NCBI GenBank assembly: GCA_947525975.1
Contig: CANNVE010000004.1
Location: 1 to 64,000, forward strand
Source of the DNA: an uncultured Muribaculaceae bacterium
GTDB taxonomy: Bacteria; Bacteroidota; Bacteroidia; Bacteroidales; Muribaculaceae
Reading direction: 5' to 3'
Length of the DNA: 64,000 bases
The translations under genes were made by a program, and so were the position numbers. The notes under the pieces are model-generated. The model did no database searches. It saw only the letters and a list, made by a program, of their open reading frames with translations, and had not been told where the DNA came from. Shown here in pieces: positions 34,610 through 43,095 of the stretch. Within the stretch, counting starts at the first letter, position 1, and each line of letters opens with the position of its first letter.

Positions 34610-35583
34610 GCGAGATCAAGAATGTGAAGGTAGGCATCGTGGGCGGGGCCGGATACACCGCCGGCGAGCTGTTGCGCCTGCTCATCAACCACCCTAATGC
34701 GGAAATAGCCTGGGTGCAGTCGTCGAGCAACGCCGGCAATCTTCTGGCCGATGTGCACCAAGGCCTGTGGGGCGAGACCGAGATGCGGTTTGTGCCCGAG
34801 GTGGACCTCAACGGCATCGACGTTGTGTTCCTATGCTCGGGTCATGGATTCAGCCGCCAGTTCTGGGCAGAACACGAGATGCCTGCCGGGCTCAAGGTCA
34901 TAGACCTTGCCCAGGATTTCCGCGACGAATCTGACGGATACGTATACGGCTTGCCCGAGGTCAACAGAGACCGCATAGCCGCCGCCCGGAAGATCGCTAA
35001 CCCCGGATGCTTCGCCACCGCCCTGCAATTGTCGCTTCTGCCTATGGCGAAAGCCGGACTTCTGCCTGAAGATGTGCACATCACCGCCGTCACCGGCAGC
35101 ACCGGCGCCGGTGTGAAACCCGGCGCCACCACGCATTTCTCATGGCGAGACAACAACCTCTCGGTCTACAAGGCCTTCGGCCATCAGCATCTCGCCGAGA
35201 TCAAGCGAACGCTGTCGGCCCTTCAGCCCGGCATCGACCATAAGGTGAATTTTGTGCCTGTCAGGGGCGATTTCCCGCGCGGCATCTTCTCCATGGCATA
35301 TTTTGACACTGACATTGACGAAGCCGCCGCCAAGCAATTATATAAGGACTTCTACGCTGACGCAAGGTTCACCTTTGTGATTGACAAAAGCGCTGACCTC
35401 AAGCAGGCAGTAAACACCAACAAGGCCATAATTTCGCTTGAGAAGCATGATGGCAAACTCCTGATGATCTGTGCCATCGACAATCTGCTCAAAGGGGCTT
35501 CGGGCCAGGCCGTGCAAAACATGAACATAATGTGCGGATTTGACGAAACCGCGGGGCTGCGTCTTAAGCCATCCGCTTTCTAA
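34606..35583 (+). CDS. argC: N-acyl-gamma-glutamyl-phosphate reductase
   Basis: 325 residues. NADP-binding GIVGGAGYTAGELLRLL at the N-terminus and the catalytic Cys in NPGCFATA (about residue 130), with the His-containing segment GHQHLAEI. It reduces the acylglutamyl phosphate to the semialdehyde. Whether the acyl group is acetyl or succinyl cannot be read from this gene. Its start overlaps argG (ATGA). Confidence 0.96.
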   Translation: MSEIKNVKVGIVGGAGYTAGELLRLLINHPNAEIAWVQSSSNAGNLLADVHQGLWGETEMRFVPEVDLNGIDVVFLCSGHGFSRQFWAEHEMPAGLKVIDLAQDFRDESDGYVYGLPEVNRDRIAAARKIANPGCFATALQLSLLPMAKAGLLPEDVHITAVTGSTGAGVKPGATTHFSWRDNNLSVYKAFGHQHLAEIKRTLSALQPGIDHKVNFVPVRGDFPRGIFSMAYFDTDIDEAAAKQLYKDFYADARFTFVIDKSADLKQAVNTNKAIISLEKHDGKLLMICAIDNLLKGASGQAVQNMNIMCGFDETAGLRLKPSAF

Positions 35584-35597
35584 CCACCTTACTGACA

Positions 35598-36740
35598 ATG
35601 AATCTTTTCGACGTTTATTCATTATATGACATAGAGCCTGTGAGCGGCAAAGGCTGCCACGTATACACAGCCGACGGCACTGAGTATCTCGACCTTTATG
35701 GCGGACACGCGGTGATCTCCATAGGCCACGCCCATCCTCACTACGTGGACGCGATATCGAGGCAGGCGGCTGCCCTCGGCTTCTACTCAAACTCGGTGCA
35801 GAACTCCCTGCAGCAGCGTTTCGCCGACTTGCTGGGCAAAGCCTCCGGATATGACGATTACTCGTTGTTCCTATGCAATTCAGGAGCAGAGGCCAACGAA
35901 AACGCCCTCAAGCTTGCGTCATTCGCCACCGGCCGAAAGCGCATACTCGCATTTGACCGGGCTTTCCACGGACGCACATTCGGAGCCGTCGCCGCCACCG
36001 ACAATCCCAAGATACGCGCTCCGTTCAATGCCACAGACCATGTGACTTTCATTCCCCTCAATGACATCGAAGCCGCAGAGGCCGAGCTTGCCAAAGGCGA
36101 TGTCGCAGCCGTCATTATCGAGGGCATACAGGGTGTGGCCGGCATACGCATGGTCGACGACGACTTCCTCATCTCGCTCCAAAAAGTCTGCTTTAAGTAC
36201 GGCACTCTGCTCATTGCCGACGAGATACAGTCAGGCTATGGCCGCACGGGGCTTTTCTTCGCCCACCAGCATGCCGGCATCAAAGCCGACATCGTCACCT
36301 GCGCCAAGGGCATCGCCAACGGTTTCCCCATGGGCGCCGTCATCATCTCGCCAAGGCTCAAAGCGGAAAAAGGCATGCTCGGCACCACGTTCGGAGGTAA
36401 CCATCTGGCCTGCGCCGCCGCAATCGCCGTGCTTGAGGTGATGGAGGAGGAAAATCTCGTAGAAAACGCCGCCCAAATAGGCCAATACATGCTCGAAAGT
36501 CTCAAAAGGCTTGCTGCCGATCATCCGCAGATCACTGAAGTGCGTGGTCGGGGGCTGATGATAGGCTTTGAAATCAACGGGAGCGCTTCGGATATGCGTC
36601 GGAGACTTCTATTCGGCAAGCGCGTATTCACAGGTGGTGCGGGTGCTCACACTGTGCGCCTGCTTCCGGCATTGTGCATCACCAAGGAGCAAGCCGACGA
36701 AGCACTGAACTCGATAAAAGAAATTATCGAAGAATTTTAA
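35598..36740 (+). CDS. argD: N-acylornithine aminotransferase
   Basis: A 380-residue class III PLP aminotransferase. LCNSGAEANENALKLA binds the cofactor phosphate, and the PLP-binding Lys is in TCAKGIANGFPMGA. It transaminates N-acylglutamate semialdehyde to N-acylornithine. It begins 14 bp after argC and ends 20 bp before the transcarbamylase gene. Confidence 0.95.
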   Translation: MNLFDVYSLYDIEPVSGKGCHVYTADGTEYLDLYGGHAVISIGHAHPHYVDAISRQAAALGFYSNSVQNSLQQRFADLLGKASGYDDYSLFLCNSGAEANENALKLASFATGRKRILAFDRAFHGRTFGAVAATDNPKIRAPFNATDHVTFIPLNDIEAAEAELAKGDVAAVIIEGIQGVAGIRMVDDDFLISLQKVCFKYGTLLIADEIQSGYGRTGLFFAHQHAGIKADIVTCAKGIANGFPMGAVIISPRLKAEKGMLGTTFGGNHLACAAAIAVLEVMEEENLVENAAQIGQYMLESLKRLAADHPQITEVRGRGLMIGFEINGSASDMRRRLLFGKRVFTGGAGAHTVRLLPALCITKEQADEALNSIKEIIEEF

Positions 36741-36760
36741 ACCCTTTTTCTGTAGATACA

Positions 36761-37714
36761 ATGAAGACATTCCTAAAAGTAGATGACATCGGCCCGCTTG
36801 ACCTTGCTGTCAAAGAGGCTCTTGAAATAAAGAAAGACAGATTCGCCCTCGAAAGCCTCGGCAAGAACAAGACCCTGCTGATGCTCTTCTTCAATTCAAG
36901 CCTGCGCACCCGTCTGAGCACGCAGAAAGCCGCGATGAACCTTGGCATGAACGTGATGGTTCTCGATGTGAACCAAGGCGCGTGGAAACTCGAGACCGAG
37001 CGCGGAGTGGTCATGGACGGAGACAAAGCAGAGCACCTGCTCGAAGCCATCCCTGTAATGGCAAGCTACTGCGACATCATCGGGGTGCGCTCTTTCGCCG
37101 GCCTCACCGACAAGGAGGCTGACTACAGCGAGAATGTGCTCTCGCAGTTCATAGAGCACAGCGGAAAGCCGGTATTCAGCATGGAGTCGGCCACCCGCCA
37201 TCCCTTGCAGGCATTCGCCGACCTCATCACCATCGAGGAGCACAAGACCAAGCAACGCCCCAAAGTGGTGCTCCCCTGGGCTCCCCACCCCAAAGCCCTC
37301 CCGCAGGCTGTGCCCAACTCTTTCGCCGAGTGGATGAACGCCGCCAACGTCGAATTCTTGATCACCCATCCCCACGGCTATGAACTTGCTCCTGAATTTG
37401 TCGGCAATGCCCGTGTGGAATATGACCAGCGCAAGGCTTTCGAAGGTGCTGATTTCATCTATGCCAAAAACTGGTCGGCCTATGCCGGCGATAACTATGG
37501 TAAGGTGATATGCACTGACCGCGATTGGACCGTCGACACCGACAAAATGGCGCTCACCGACAATGCTTTCTTTATGCACTGCCTGCCTGTGCGCCGCAAC
37601 ATGATTGTCACCGACGACGTGATCGAAAGCGAGCGGAGCATAGTGATTCCAGAGGCAGCGAACCGCGAGATTTCTGCGCAGACCGTGCTGAAGCGCATGC
37701 TCGAATCCCTTTAA
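36761..37714 (+). CDS. argF': N-succinylornithine-type transcarbamylase
   Basis: 317 residues from ATG 36761; the longer frame upstream overlaps argD. The carbamoyl-phosphate motif is FFNSSLRTR and the C-terminal motif is HCLPVRRN. It is the acylornithine branch rather than classical OTCase: the DxxxSMG loop is absent, and FSMESATRHPLQAFADL is present. At position 90, where Bacteroides fragilis SOTCase has Pro and Xanthomonas AOTCase has Glu, this protein has Ala (MDGDKAEHL). Published swaps tie this residue to succinyl versus acetyl preference, so succinyl is favoured (inference). Confidence 0.92.
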   Translation: MKTFLKVDDIGPLDLAVKEALEIKKDRFALESLGKNKTLLMLFFNSSLRTRLSTQKAAMNLGMNVMVLDVNQGAWKLETERGVVMDGDKAEHLLEAIPVMASYCDIIGVRSFAGLTDKEADYSENVLSQFIEHSGKPVFSMESATRHPLQAFADLITIEEHKTKQRPKVVLPWAPHPKALPQAVPNSFAEWMNAANVEFLITHPHGYELAPEFVGNARVEYDQRKAFEGADFIYAKNWSAYAGDNYGKVICTDRDWTVDTDKMALTDNAFFMHCLPVRRNMIVTDDVIESERSIVIPEAANREISAQTVLKRMLESL

Positions 37715-37725
37715 TCCCCTGCGAG

Positions 37726-38514
37726 ATGATAAATGTAGTGAAAATTGGGGGCAATGTCGTCGACAGTCCAGAGGCTCTCGCGGATTTTCTGTCTGATTTC
37801 GCCCGCATGGGCGGAAGCAAGGTGCTGGTGCATGGCGGCGGAAAAGAGGCCACCCGCCTGGCCCGCGCCCTTGGCATTGAGACCAACATGATCGATGGCA
37901 GGCGCGTCACTGACGCTGCCACTCTCGATGTGGTCACAATGGTCTACGCAGGGCTTATCAACAAGCGCATCGTCAGCATCCTGCAGTCTCTCGGATGCAA
38001 TGCAATCGGCCTCAGCGGCGCCGACGCCTCGGTCATCACCGCTGTCAGGCGCGAGCCCGTGAGACGCGGAAATGTTGATGTAGATTATGGATATGTAGGC
38101 GACATTCCAGCCGGAGGGGTCAACTCCGCTGCGCTATCGGGCTTGCTCGGGCTTGGGCTTACGCCCGTGGTGTGCGCTATAATGCATGACGGCGCCGGCC
38201 ACCTGCTCAACTGCAACGCCGACACCGTGGCTTCGGCCACTGCCATCGGCCTTTCGGCCATCGACCGCACCACCCTCACCTACTGCTTCGAGCAGCCCGG
38301 CGTGATGAAAGACATCTCTGATCCTGATTCAGTCATCAGCCTGATCACAAGCGTTGATTTCCCTTCTCTCAAAGCGGATGGCGTAGTGTCAGGCGGCATG
38401 CTCCCGAAGATAGAGAATGCCCTCGCAGCCGTCAAGGCCGGTGTAGACAGTGTGATAATAAAGCAGGCATCGGCTCTCAACATCGGTGGGGCCGGCACTA
38501 TAATACGCGATTGA
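37726..38514 (+). CDS. argB: N-acylglutamate kinase
   Basis: 262 residues from ATG 37726 (MINVVKIGGNVV); the longer frame upstream is an out-of-frame overlap with the transcarbamylase gene. The amino-acid kinase motifs are KIGGNV, LVHGGGKEATRL and NADTVASATAIGL. It phosphorylates the acylglutamate. The next gene starts at the base directly after its stop. Confidence 0.95.
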   Translation: MINVVKIGGNVVDSPEALADFLSDFARMGGSKVLVHGGGKEATRLARALGIETNMIDGRRVTDAATLDVVTMVYAGLINKRIVSILQSLGCNAIGLSGADASVITAVRREPVRRGNVDVDYGYVGDIPAGGVNSAALSGLLGLGLTPVVCAIMHDGAGHLLNCNADTVASATAIGLSAIDRTTLTYCFEQPGVMKDISDPDSVISLITSVDFPSLKADGVVSGGMLPKIENALAAVKAGVDSVIIKQASALNIGGAGTIIRD

Positions 38515-39594
38515 ATGCCCCTGAGATCTGAAACACTGGCGCTCCTGCGCCGTATGATATCCACGCCGTCGGTGTCTCGCGCCGAGGATGGAACAGCCCA
38601 GCTCATACATGATTTCCTTGAGCGGGAGGGAGCAAAGCCTTCGCGCGTCAAAAACAACGTATGGGCTTGTTCCGGATACGAAGCCTCAAGGCCCACCCTG
38701 TTGCTAAATTCGCACCATGACACCGTGAAACCTGCATCCTCCTACACGCGGCCTCCCCATGCGGCTGACATCGAAGGCGACCGCCTCTGCGGTCTTGGCT
38801 CTAACGATGCCGGTGCGTCGGCGGTGGCTCTAATGCAGGCATACCTCGATTTGCGCGATGAGACTCTGCCGTTCAATCTGATTCTCGCCATCACAGCCGA
38901 AGAGGAGGTGGGCGGCGAAAACGGAATGCGCCTGCTGCTGCCCGAACTGCAAAGCCGCGGCATAGACGTGGATCTCGCCATCGTGGGCGAGCCAACGGGC
39001 ATGCGCGCCGCCGTGGCCGAGCGAGGACTTGTGGTGCTCGATGCCGTGACCAAAGGCGTCACCGGTCATGCAGCCCGCAACGAAGGGGTCAACGCCATAT
39101 ACTTCGCTCTCGAGGACATCGGCAGGATCAACAGCTACGTCTTTCCCCGCACTTCTCCGCTACTCGGCCCGATTGGAGTGAATGTGACCCAAATCGAGGC
39201 CGGATGGCAGCACAACGCCATTCCTGACCTCTGCCGCTGGGTGGTGGACGTTCGCACCACTGACGCTTACTCCAACGCCGAAACCGCCGCGATGCTGCAG
39301 GCGGTGGCCACACACTCCACGCTCACGCCGCGGTCCACCCGCGTGTGGGCTTCGGCACTGAGCGCCGATAGCCCCCTGTGGAAAGCGTTTGAGTCGCTCG
39401 GCATCGCCCATTTCGTATCGCCCACCACAAGCGACATGTCGCTCCTGCATGGCATCCAGTCTCTTAAGATCGGCCCGGGGGAGTCGTCACGGAGCCATCG
39501 TGCCGACGAATACGTGCTGATCTCCGAGATTGAGGCCGCAACCGACATTTATCCCAAATTGATAAGAAACATAAAGCCATCCACCAATATATGA
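38515..39594 (+). CDS. M20 deacylase, ArgE-like (N-acylornithine/N-acylcitrulline deacylase)
   Basis: A 359-residue M20 metallopeptidase. Metal ligands appear in LNSHHDTV, GSNDAGAS, the catalytic ITAEEEVGGENG, and VGEPTG. By position between argB and argH it should remove the acyl group after carbamoylation, releasing citrulline from N-succinyl- or N-acetylcitrulline. DapE-like homologs exist, so the substrate rests on context. Its stop overlaps argH's ATG (ATGA). Confidence 0.88.
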   Translation: MPLRSETLALLRRMISTPSVSRAEDGTAQLIHDFLEREGAKPSRVKNNVWACSGYEASRPTLLLNSHHDTVKPASSYTRPPHAADIEGDRLCGLGSNDAGASAVALMQAYLDLRDETLPFNLILAITAEEEVGGENGMRLLLPELQSRGIDVDLAIVGEPTGMRAAVAERGLVVLDAVTKGVTGHAARNEGVNAIYFALEDIGRINSYVFPRTSPLLGPIGVNVTQIEAGWQHNAIPDLCRWVVDVRTTDAYSNAETAAMLQAVATHSTLTPRSTRVWASALSADSPLWKAFESLGIAHFVSPTTSDMSLLHGIQSLKIGPGESSRSHRADEYVLISEIEAATDIYPKLIRNIKPSTNI

Positions 39595-40886
39595 AACTTT
39601 GGAGCAAGGGCCTTGAGCCCGACAAAATGATAGAGGAATTCACTGTTGGCAACGACCGCGAGCTCGATCTGCGGCTTGCGCGCTATGATGTGGAGGGATC
39701 CATGGCCCACATCAGGATGCTTGAAAGCATTGGCCTGCTTGCCAAGGATGAGCTCGATGTGCTTCTCCCGGCTCTTGAAGAGATCGCCGCGATGATAGAG
39801 CGTGGAGATTTCACGATTGAGCCGGGCATTGAGGACGTGCATTCGCAGGTGGAATTCATGCTGACGGCCCGTCTGGGCGATGTGGGCAAGAAAATCCATT
39901 CCGGCCGCTCGCGCAACGATCAGGTGCTCGTAGACCTCAAGCTTTTCACTCGCGACGAACTCCGCAGCCTGGCCGCAGAGACAGAGGCTCTTTTCAAGCG
40001 CCTGCAAGCTTTGAGCGAGGAGCACAAAGACAAACTCATGCCCGGATACACCCATCTGCAGGTGGCGATGCCCTCGTCGTTCGGTCTGTGGTTCGGAGCT
40101 TACGCCGAGTCGCTCGCCGACGATATGCAGATGCTGCTCGCAGCCTACAACATTGCCAACCAGAATCCGCTCGGATCAGCCGCCGGCTACGGGTCATCGT
40201 TTCCCCTCGACCGAGAAATGACCACGCGCCTTCTCGGATTCCGCGATCTGCATTACAATGTAGTGGCTGCCCAGATGTCGAGAGGCAAGACCGAGCGCGC
40301 CGCCGCCATGGCCATCTCCGCCTTGGCGTCTACACTCGGACATCTGGCAATGGACTCCTGCATGTGGATGTGCCAGAATTTCGGGTTCATATCATTCCCC
40401 GACGAGCTCACCACCGGATCTTCCATAATGCCCCACAAGAAGAATCCCGATGTGTTTGAAATCATGCGCGGCAAGTGCAATAGGCTTCAGTCTGTGCAGA
40501 ATGAGATAGCATTGCTCACGGCAAATCTCCCCCTGGGATATAACCGTGACCTGCAGTTGCTGAAAGACATTTTATTCCCTGCTTTCAACGAAATGCGCCA
40601 ATGCCTGCGCATGGCCGACTTCATGCTTCAGCACATACGCATTAAGGACGGCATCCTCGACAGCTCCACCTACGACTATCTATTCACCGTTGAAGAGGTG
40701 AACCGCCTCACGCTCTCCGGCATGCCATTCCGCGAAGCCTATCGCAAAGTAGGCCTTGAAGTGGCCGATGGCGAGTTCAAGCCCGTTAAGTCAGTGCACC
40801 ACACTCACGCCGGCTCAATCGGAAATCTATGCAACGACCGCGTGGCGAAGAAATTCTACTCCATCTACGACCTGATCGCTCGCTGA
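39591..40886 (+). CDS. argH: Argininosuccinate lyase
   Basis: 431 residues. The superfamily signature GSSIMPHKKNPD is complete, as are SGRSRNDQVLVDLKL and the conserved His region TPGYTHLQ (here MPGYTHLQ). It releases arginine and fumarate, the last step of the operon's pathway. A strong terminator follows. Confidence 0.97.
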   Translation: MKLWSKGLEPDKMIEEFTVGNDRELDLRLARYDVEGSMAHIRMLESIGLLAKDELDVLLPALEEIAAMIERGDFTIEPGIEDVHSQVEFMLTARLGDVGKKIHSGRSRNDQVLVDLKLFTRDELRSLAAETEALFKRLQALSEEHKDKLMPGYTHLQVAMPSSFGLWFGAYAESLADDMQMLLAAYNIANQNPLGSAAGYGSSFPLDREMTTRLLGFRDLHYNVVAAQMSRGKTERAAAMAISALASTLGHLAMDSCMWMCQNFGFISFPDELTTGSSIMPHKKNPDVFEIMRGKCNRLQSVQNEIALLTANLPLGYNRDLQLLKDILFPAFNEMRQCLRMADFMLQHIRIKDGILDSSTYDYLFTVEEVNRLTLSGMPFREAYRKVGLEVADGEFKPVKSVHHTHAGSIGNLCNDRVAKKFYSIYDLIAR

Positions 40887-40931
40887 ATTTGAAAAGGCGA
40901 TTTCCAATCGCCCGACAGCACCAACCCAAAC

Positions 40932-40978
40932 AAAAAAATACGGATTGCACTACAAATACGTGCAATCCGTATTTTTTT
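40932..40978 (+). terminator. Terminator of the arginine operon
   Basis: A 19-bp perfect stem (40932-40950 with 40960-40978) with core ATACGGATTGCAC, flanked by A- and T-runs so that it works in both directions. It also lies downstream of the convergent glycosyltransferase gene. Confidence 0.92.
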
Positions 40979-41017
40979 GTCCTGCGTTGTATGCGATTTA
41001 TCGCGCACCTACTGATA

Positions 41018-42196
41018 TCATTGCCATATATAATGCCTGTGTGAGGTGCGGCTCGCTATGCCCACAATGATATTTCTGATAGGGCGCAAGGCGGCCACAA
41101 ACGGCAATGTCATGATCACTGACGGCACCCGCAAAGCCCGCAGTGCGCTGCGCCAACTTGCGGCCACAACCACAGCCACGGCTATCATCAAGAATCCGGC
41201 CAGAATCCAGGCTAAAGCATTGTCGCAGCCGGCTGTCAGCGCTGCCGAGGCGGCCAGGAGCCAACTTAGCCAGATACCCCATTCGCCCGACGCCATAGCC
41301 CGACGCGAGCCTTTGTAAAGGCGGCGCCCAGTGAAGGCGTGGCTGCGGCGGTCGTCAGCCGTAAGGCGCATATACGGCTCGCAGACGAGTGCGGCCATGG
41401 CATCGGCCGAAAGTTGCAGCGCCGTATTGTCTTTGCGGGCTATGGCCGAGAGAAATGCGTCGTCGTCGCCGTCTTTCATGTTGATCGAGCCTGCGAATCC
41501 TTTGGCCTCAAAAAAGAGCCTGCGCCTGTAGGCCAGATTGTAGGCGCAGCCCCGGTAGGGATGGCCGCCCATGGCGCCCGAAATCCACGCCACGGCATCG
41601 GCAGCCATATCAAACGCCCTCGTCATCTCTGCCAGGCCTGCGCCCTCGGGTAGTCGCGGATAGCCGTATCCGAGCACCACTTCGGTTTCCGGATTACGTG
41701 CGATAGGCTCTACAATGAGCCGAAGCCAACTGGCCGAAGCCACCTCGGCGCGGGCATCGGTGATCACCACCACCTTGCCTTTGGCAGCCTTTATGCCAAG
41801 CGTGAGGCCAAGTTTGCGGCGGCTGAGGTTGCGCGCCTCGTCGGGGGTGAACGTCAGATAGATGTCGGGGTATCGGGCCTTGACCTGCGCCACTGCCATA
41901 TTCACTTCAGCCGACATGCCTTCGTTGACCACAATGGCCTCAAACGCCCCCGGATAGTCCTGCTCCATGATTGCAGGCAGATTGAGGACGAGGCTGTCGG
42001 GATCGGAACCGGCATAGACGATAATGCTCACACTCGGATAGGCGCATACCGCTTCTTCTGCATTGTCTGCGGTGCGTTGCTTCTTGCCGACGGCGAGGAT
42101 GCGCAGGCAGTAGGCCAACACCACATACAGCGCCGCAAGAAACGAGGCGGAGAAAAGACATATCGAGATCGCGGGAAAATCAAAGTCAAAATTCAT
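41018..42196 (-). CDS. Membrane-anchored family 2 glycosyltransferase
   Basis: 392 residues. An N-terminal membrane segment (about 10-32) precedes a GT-A domain (VSIIVYAGSD at about 55; AKGKVVVITDARAE as the metal-binding region, with DAR in place of the usual DxD). Two or three C-terminal membrane helices follow (about 305-370). It probably extends an envelope glycan; donor and acceptor are unknown. A full promoter precedes it, so it is transcribed separately. Confidence 0.85.
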   Translation of the reverse strand: MNFDFDFPAISICLFSASFLAALYVVLAYCLRILAVGKKQRTADNAEEAVCAYPSVSIIVYAGSDPDSLVLNLPAIMEQDYPGAFEAIVVNEGMSAEVNMAVAQVKARYPDIYLTFTPDEARNLSRRKLGLTLGIKAAKGKVVVITDARAEVASASWLRLIVEPIARNPETEVVLGYGYPRLPEGAGLAEMTRAFDMAADAVAWISGAMGGHPYRGCAYNLAYRRRLFFEAKGFAGSINMKDGDDDAFLSAIARKDNTALQLSADAMAALVCEPYMRLTADDRRSHAFTGRRLYKGSRRAMASGEWGIWLSWLLAASAALTAGCDNALAWILAGFLMIAVAVVVAASWRSALRALRVPSVIMTLPFVAALRPIRNIIVGIASRTSHRHYIWQ

Positions 42197-42226
42197 AAGA
42201 CGAACAAATTAAGGAAAAATCCTACA

Positions 42227-42257
42227 CAAAGGTACGAAAAAACCGCCAACCCACAAA
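42227..42257 (-). promoter_or_regulatory. Promoter of the glycosyltransferase gene
   Basis: On the minus strand TTTG (42257-42254), a 19-bp spacer and TACCTTTG (42234-42227), 31 bp upstream of the ATG. Confidence 0.85.
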
Positions 42258-42267
42258 AACAAACTCA

Positions 42268-42333
42268 AAAACTACGGATTACACGGATGCACGGATTTTG
42301 ATCTCCGTGTGAATTCGTATAATCCGTAGTTTT
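42268..42333. terminator. Long imperfect palindrome, terminator of the glycan operon
   Basis: AAAACTACGGATTA (42268-42281) pairs with TAATCCGTAGTTTT (42320-42333). Inner pairs include ACGGA/TCCGT. It lies just after the L,D-transpeptidase gene and before the glycosyltransferase promoter. It could also be a dispersed intergenic repeat. Confidence 0.7.
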
Positions 42334-42381
42334 GTATAGGCAGGCGAGATTTATCCTCCCCCCTGCCGCGCTGATGACTTG

Positions 42382-43083
42382 TCACCGGTCAGTGGCGGGG
42401 ACGCGCAGAGGATAAATGCAGATGCGGTCCCGGGGGGTAAGGCGCAGAAGTATGCGACGCATCACATCCTCGTCGACAGCGACGCATCCGCCCGTGGCCG
42501 GCTTTGCTCCCTTGCAATGGAAGAAGATGTTTGATCCGGCGCCCGGCTCACAATCGATGTTGTAATCCAGTGCTATGCCGTAGTTGTATTCGGGCGAGTA
42601 GGCGTACATCTCCTCGCCGTCGCGCGTGCCGGCCTCATTGGCGTCGACTATGCGGTTGTAGTATTCTCCCTCGCCGTCGATGGCGTATGTATCGGGCGTG
42701 ACGCGCAGATAGGCCACTGACGCGCCCGGGTCGGGCTTTATGCCAAAGGCAAGGAGGATGCCGAAATCACCGACGGGCGACATGCCGTCGCCCTCGCGCT
42801 TGGCCTCAGTGTATCCGTTGCGGCCTATGTGACCATCGGTCTGAAGTATTCGCGACCATGTGCCGAGGCTGTCGTCCTTGCCGTACATCTCCACGCGGGC
42901 ATCGCTGCCGCCTGTGCACTGCACGAGGATCACGTTGCGCACTGCGGTGTCGGCGCGGTATTTCGACAGAGCCTTATCGCCAAAGGAGTTGAGTACGGTT
43001 GATGTCGACTGCTGCGAGGATCCGCCGCACGCCGCCATGGCAGCCACGGATGCCGCCGCTGCCAAGAGCAATATCTTATTCAT
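42382..43083 (-). CDS. L,D-transpeptidase family lipoprotein (YkuD/ErfK-like)
   Basis: 233 residues. Lipobox AAC near residue 19. The catalytic signature reads FFHCKGAKPATGGCVAV, with His and nucleophilic Cys as in the HxxG...SxGC of YkuD domains. It may cross-link peptidoglycan or attach proteins to it. It is the last gene of the six-gene operon, 12 bp after the phosphatase gene, an odd partner for glycoside hydrolases. Confidence 0.85.
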   Translation of the reverse strand: MNKILLLAAAASVAAMAACGGSSQQSTSTVLNSFGDKALSKYRADTAVRNVILVQCTGGSDARVEMYGKDDSLGTWSRILQTDGHIGRNGYTEAKREGDGMSPVGDFGILLAFGIKPDPGASVAYLRVTPDTYAIDGEGEYYNRIVDANEAGTRDGEEMYAYSPEYNYGIALDYNIDCEPGAGSNIFFHCKGAKPATGGCVAVDEDVMRRILLRLTPRDRICIYPLRVPATDR

Positions 43084-43095
43084 GGGAACATTTAT

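Noticed and set aside
38515-39594. M20 protein as DapE of lysine synthesis
   Set aside because: Sequence alone permits it, but position between argB and argH with a 4-bp overlap favours an arginine-pathway deacylase.
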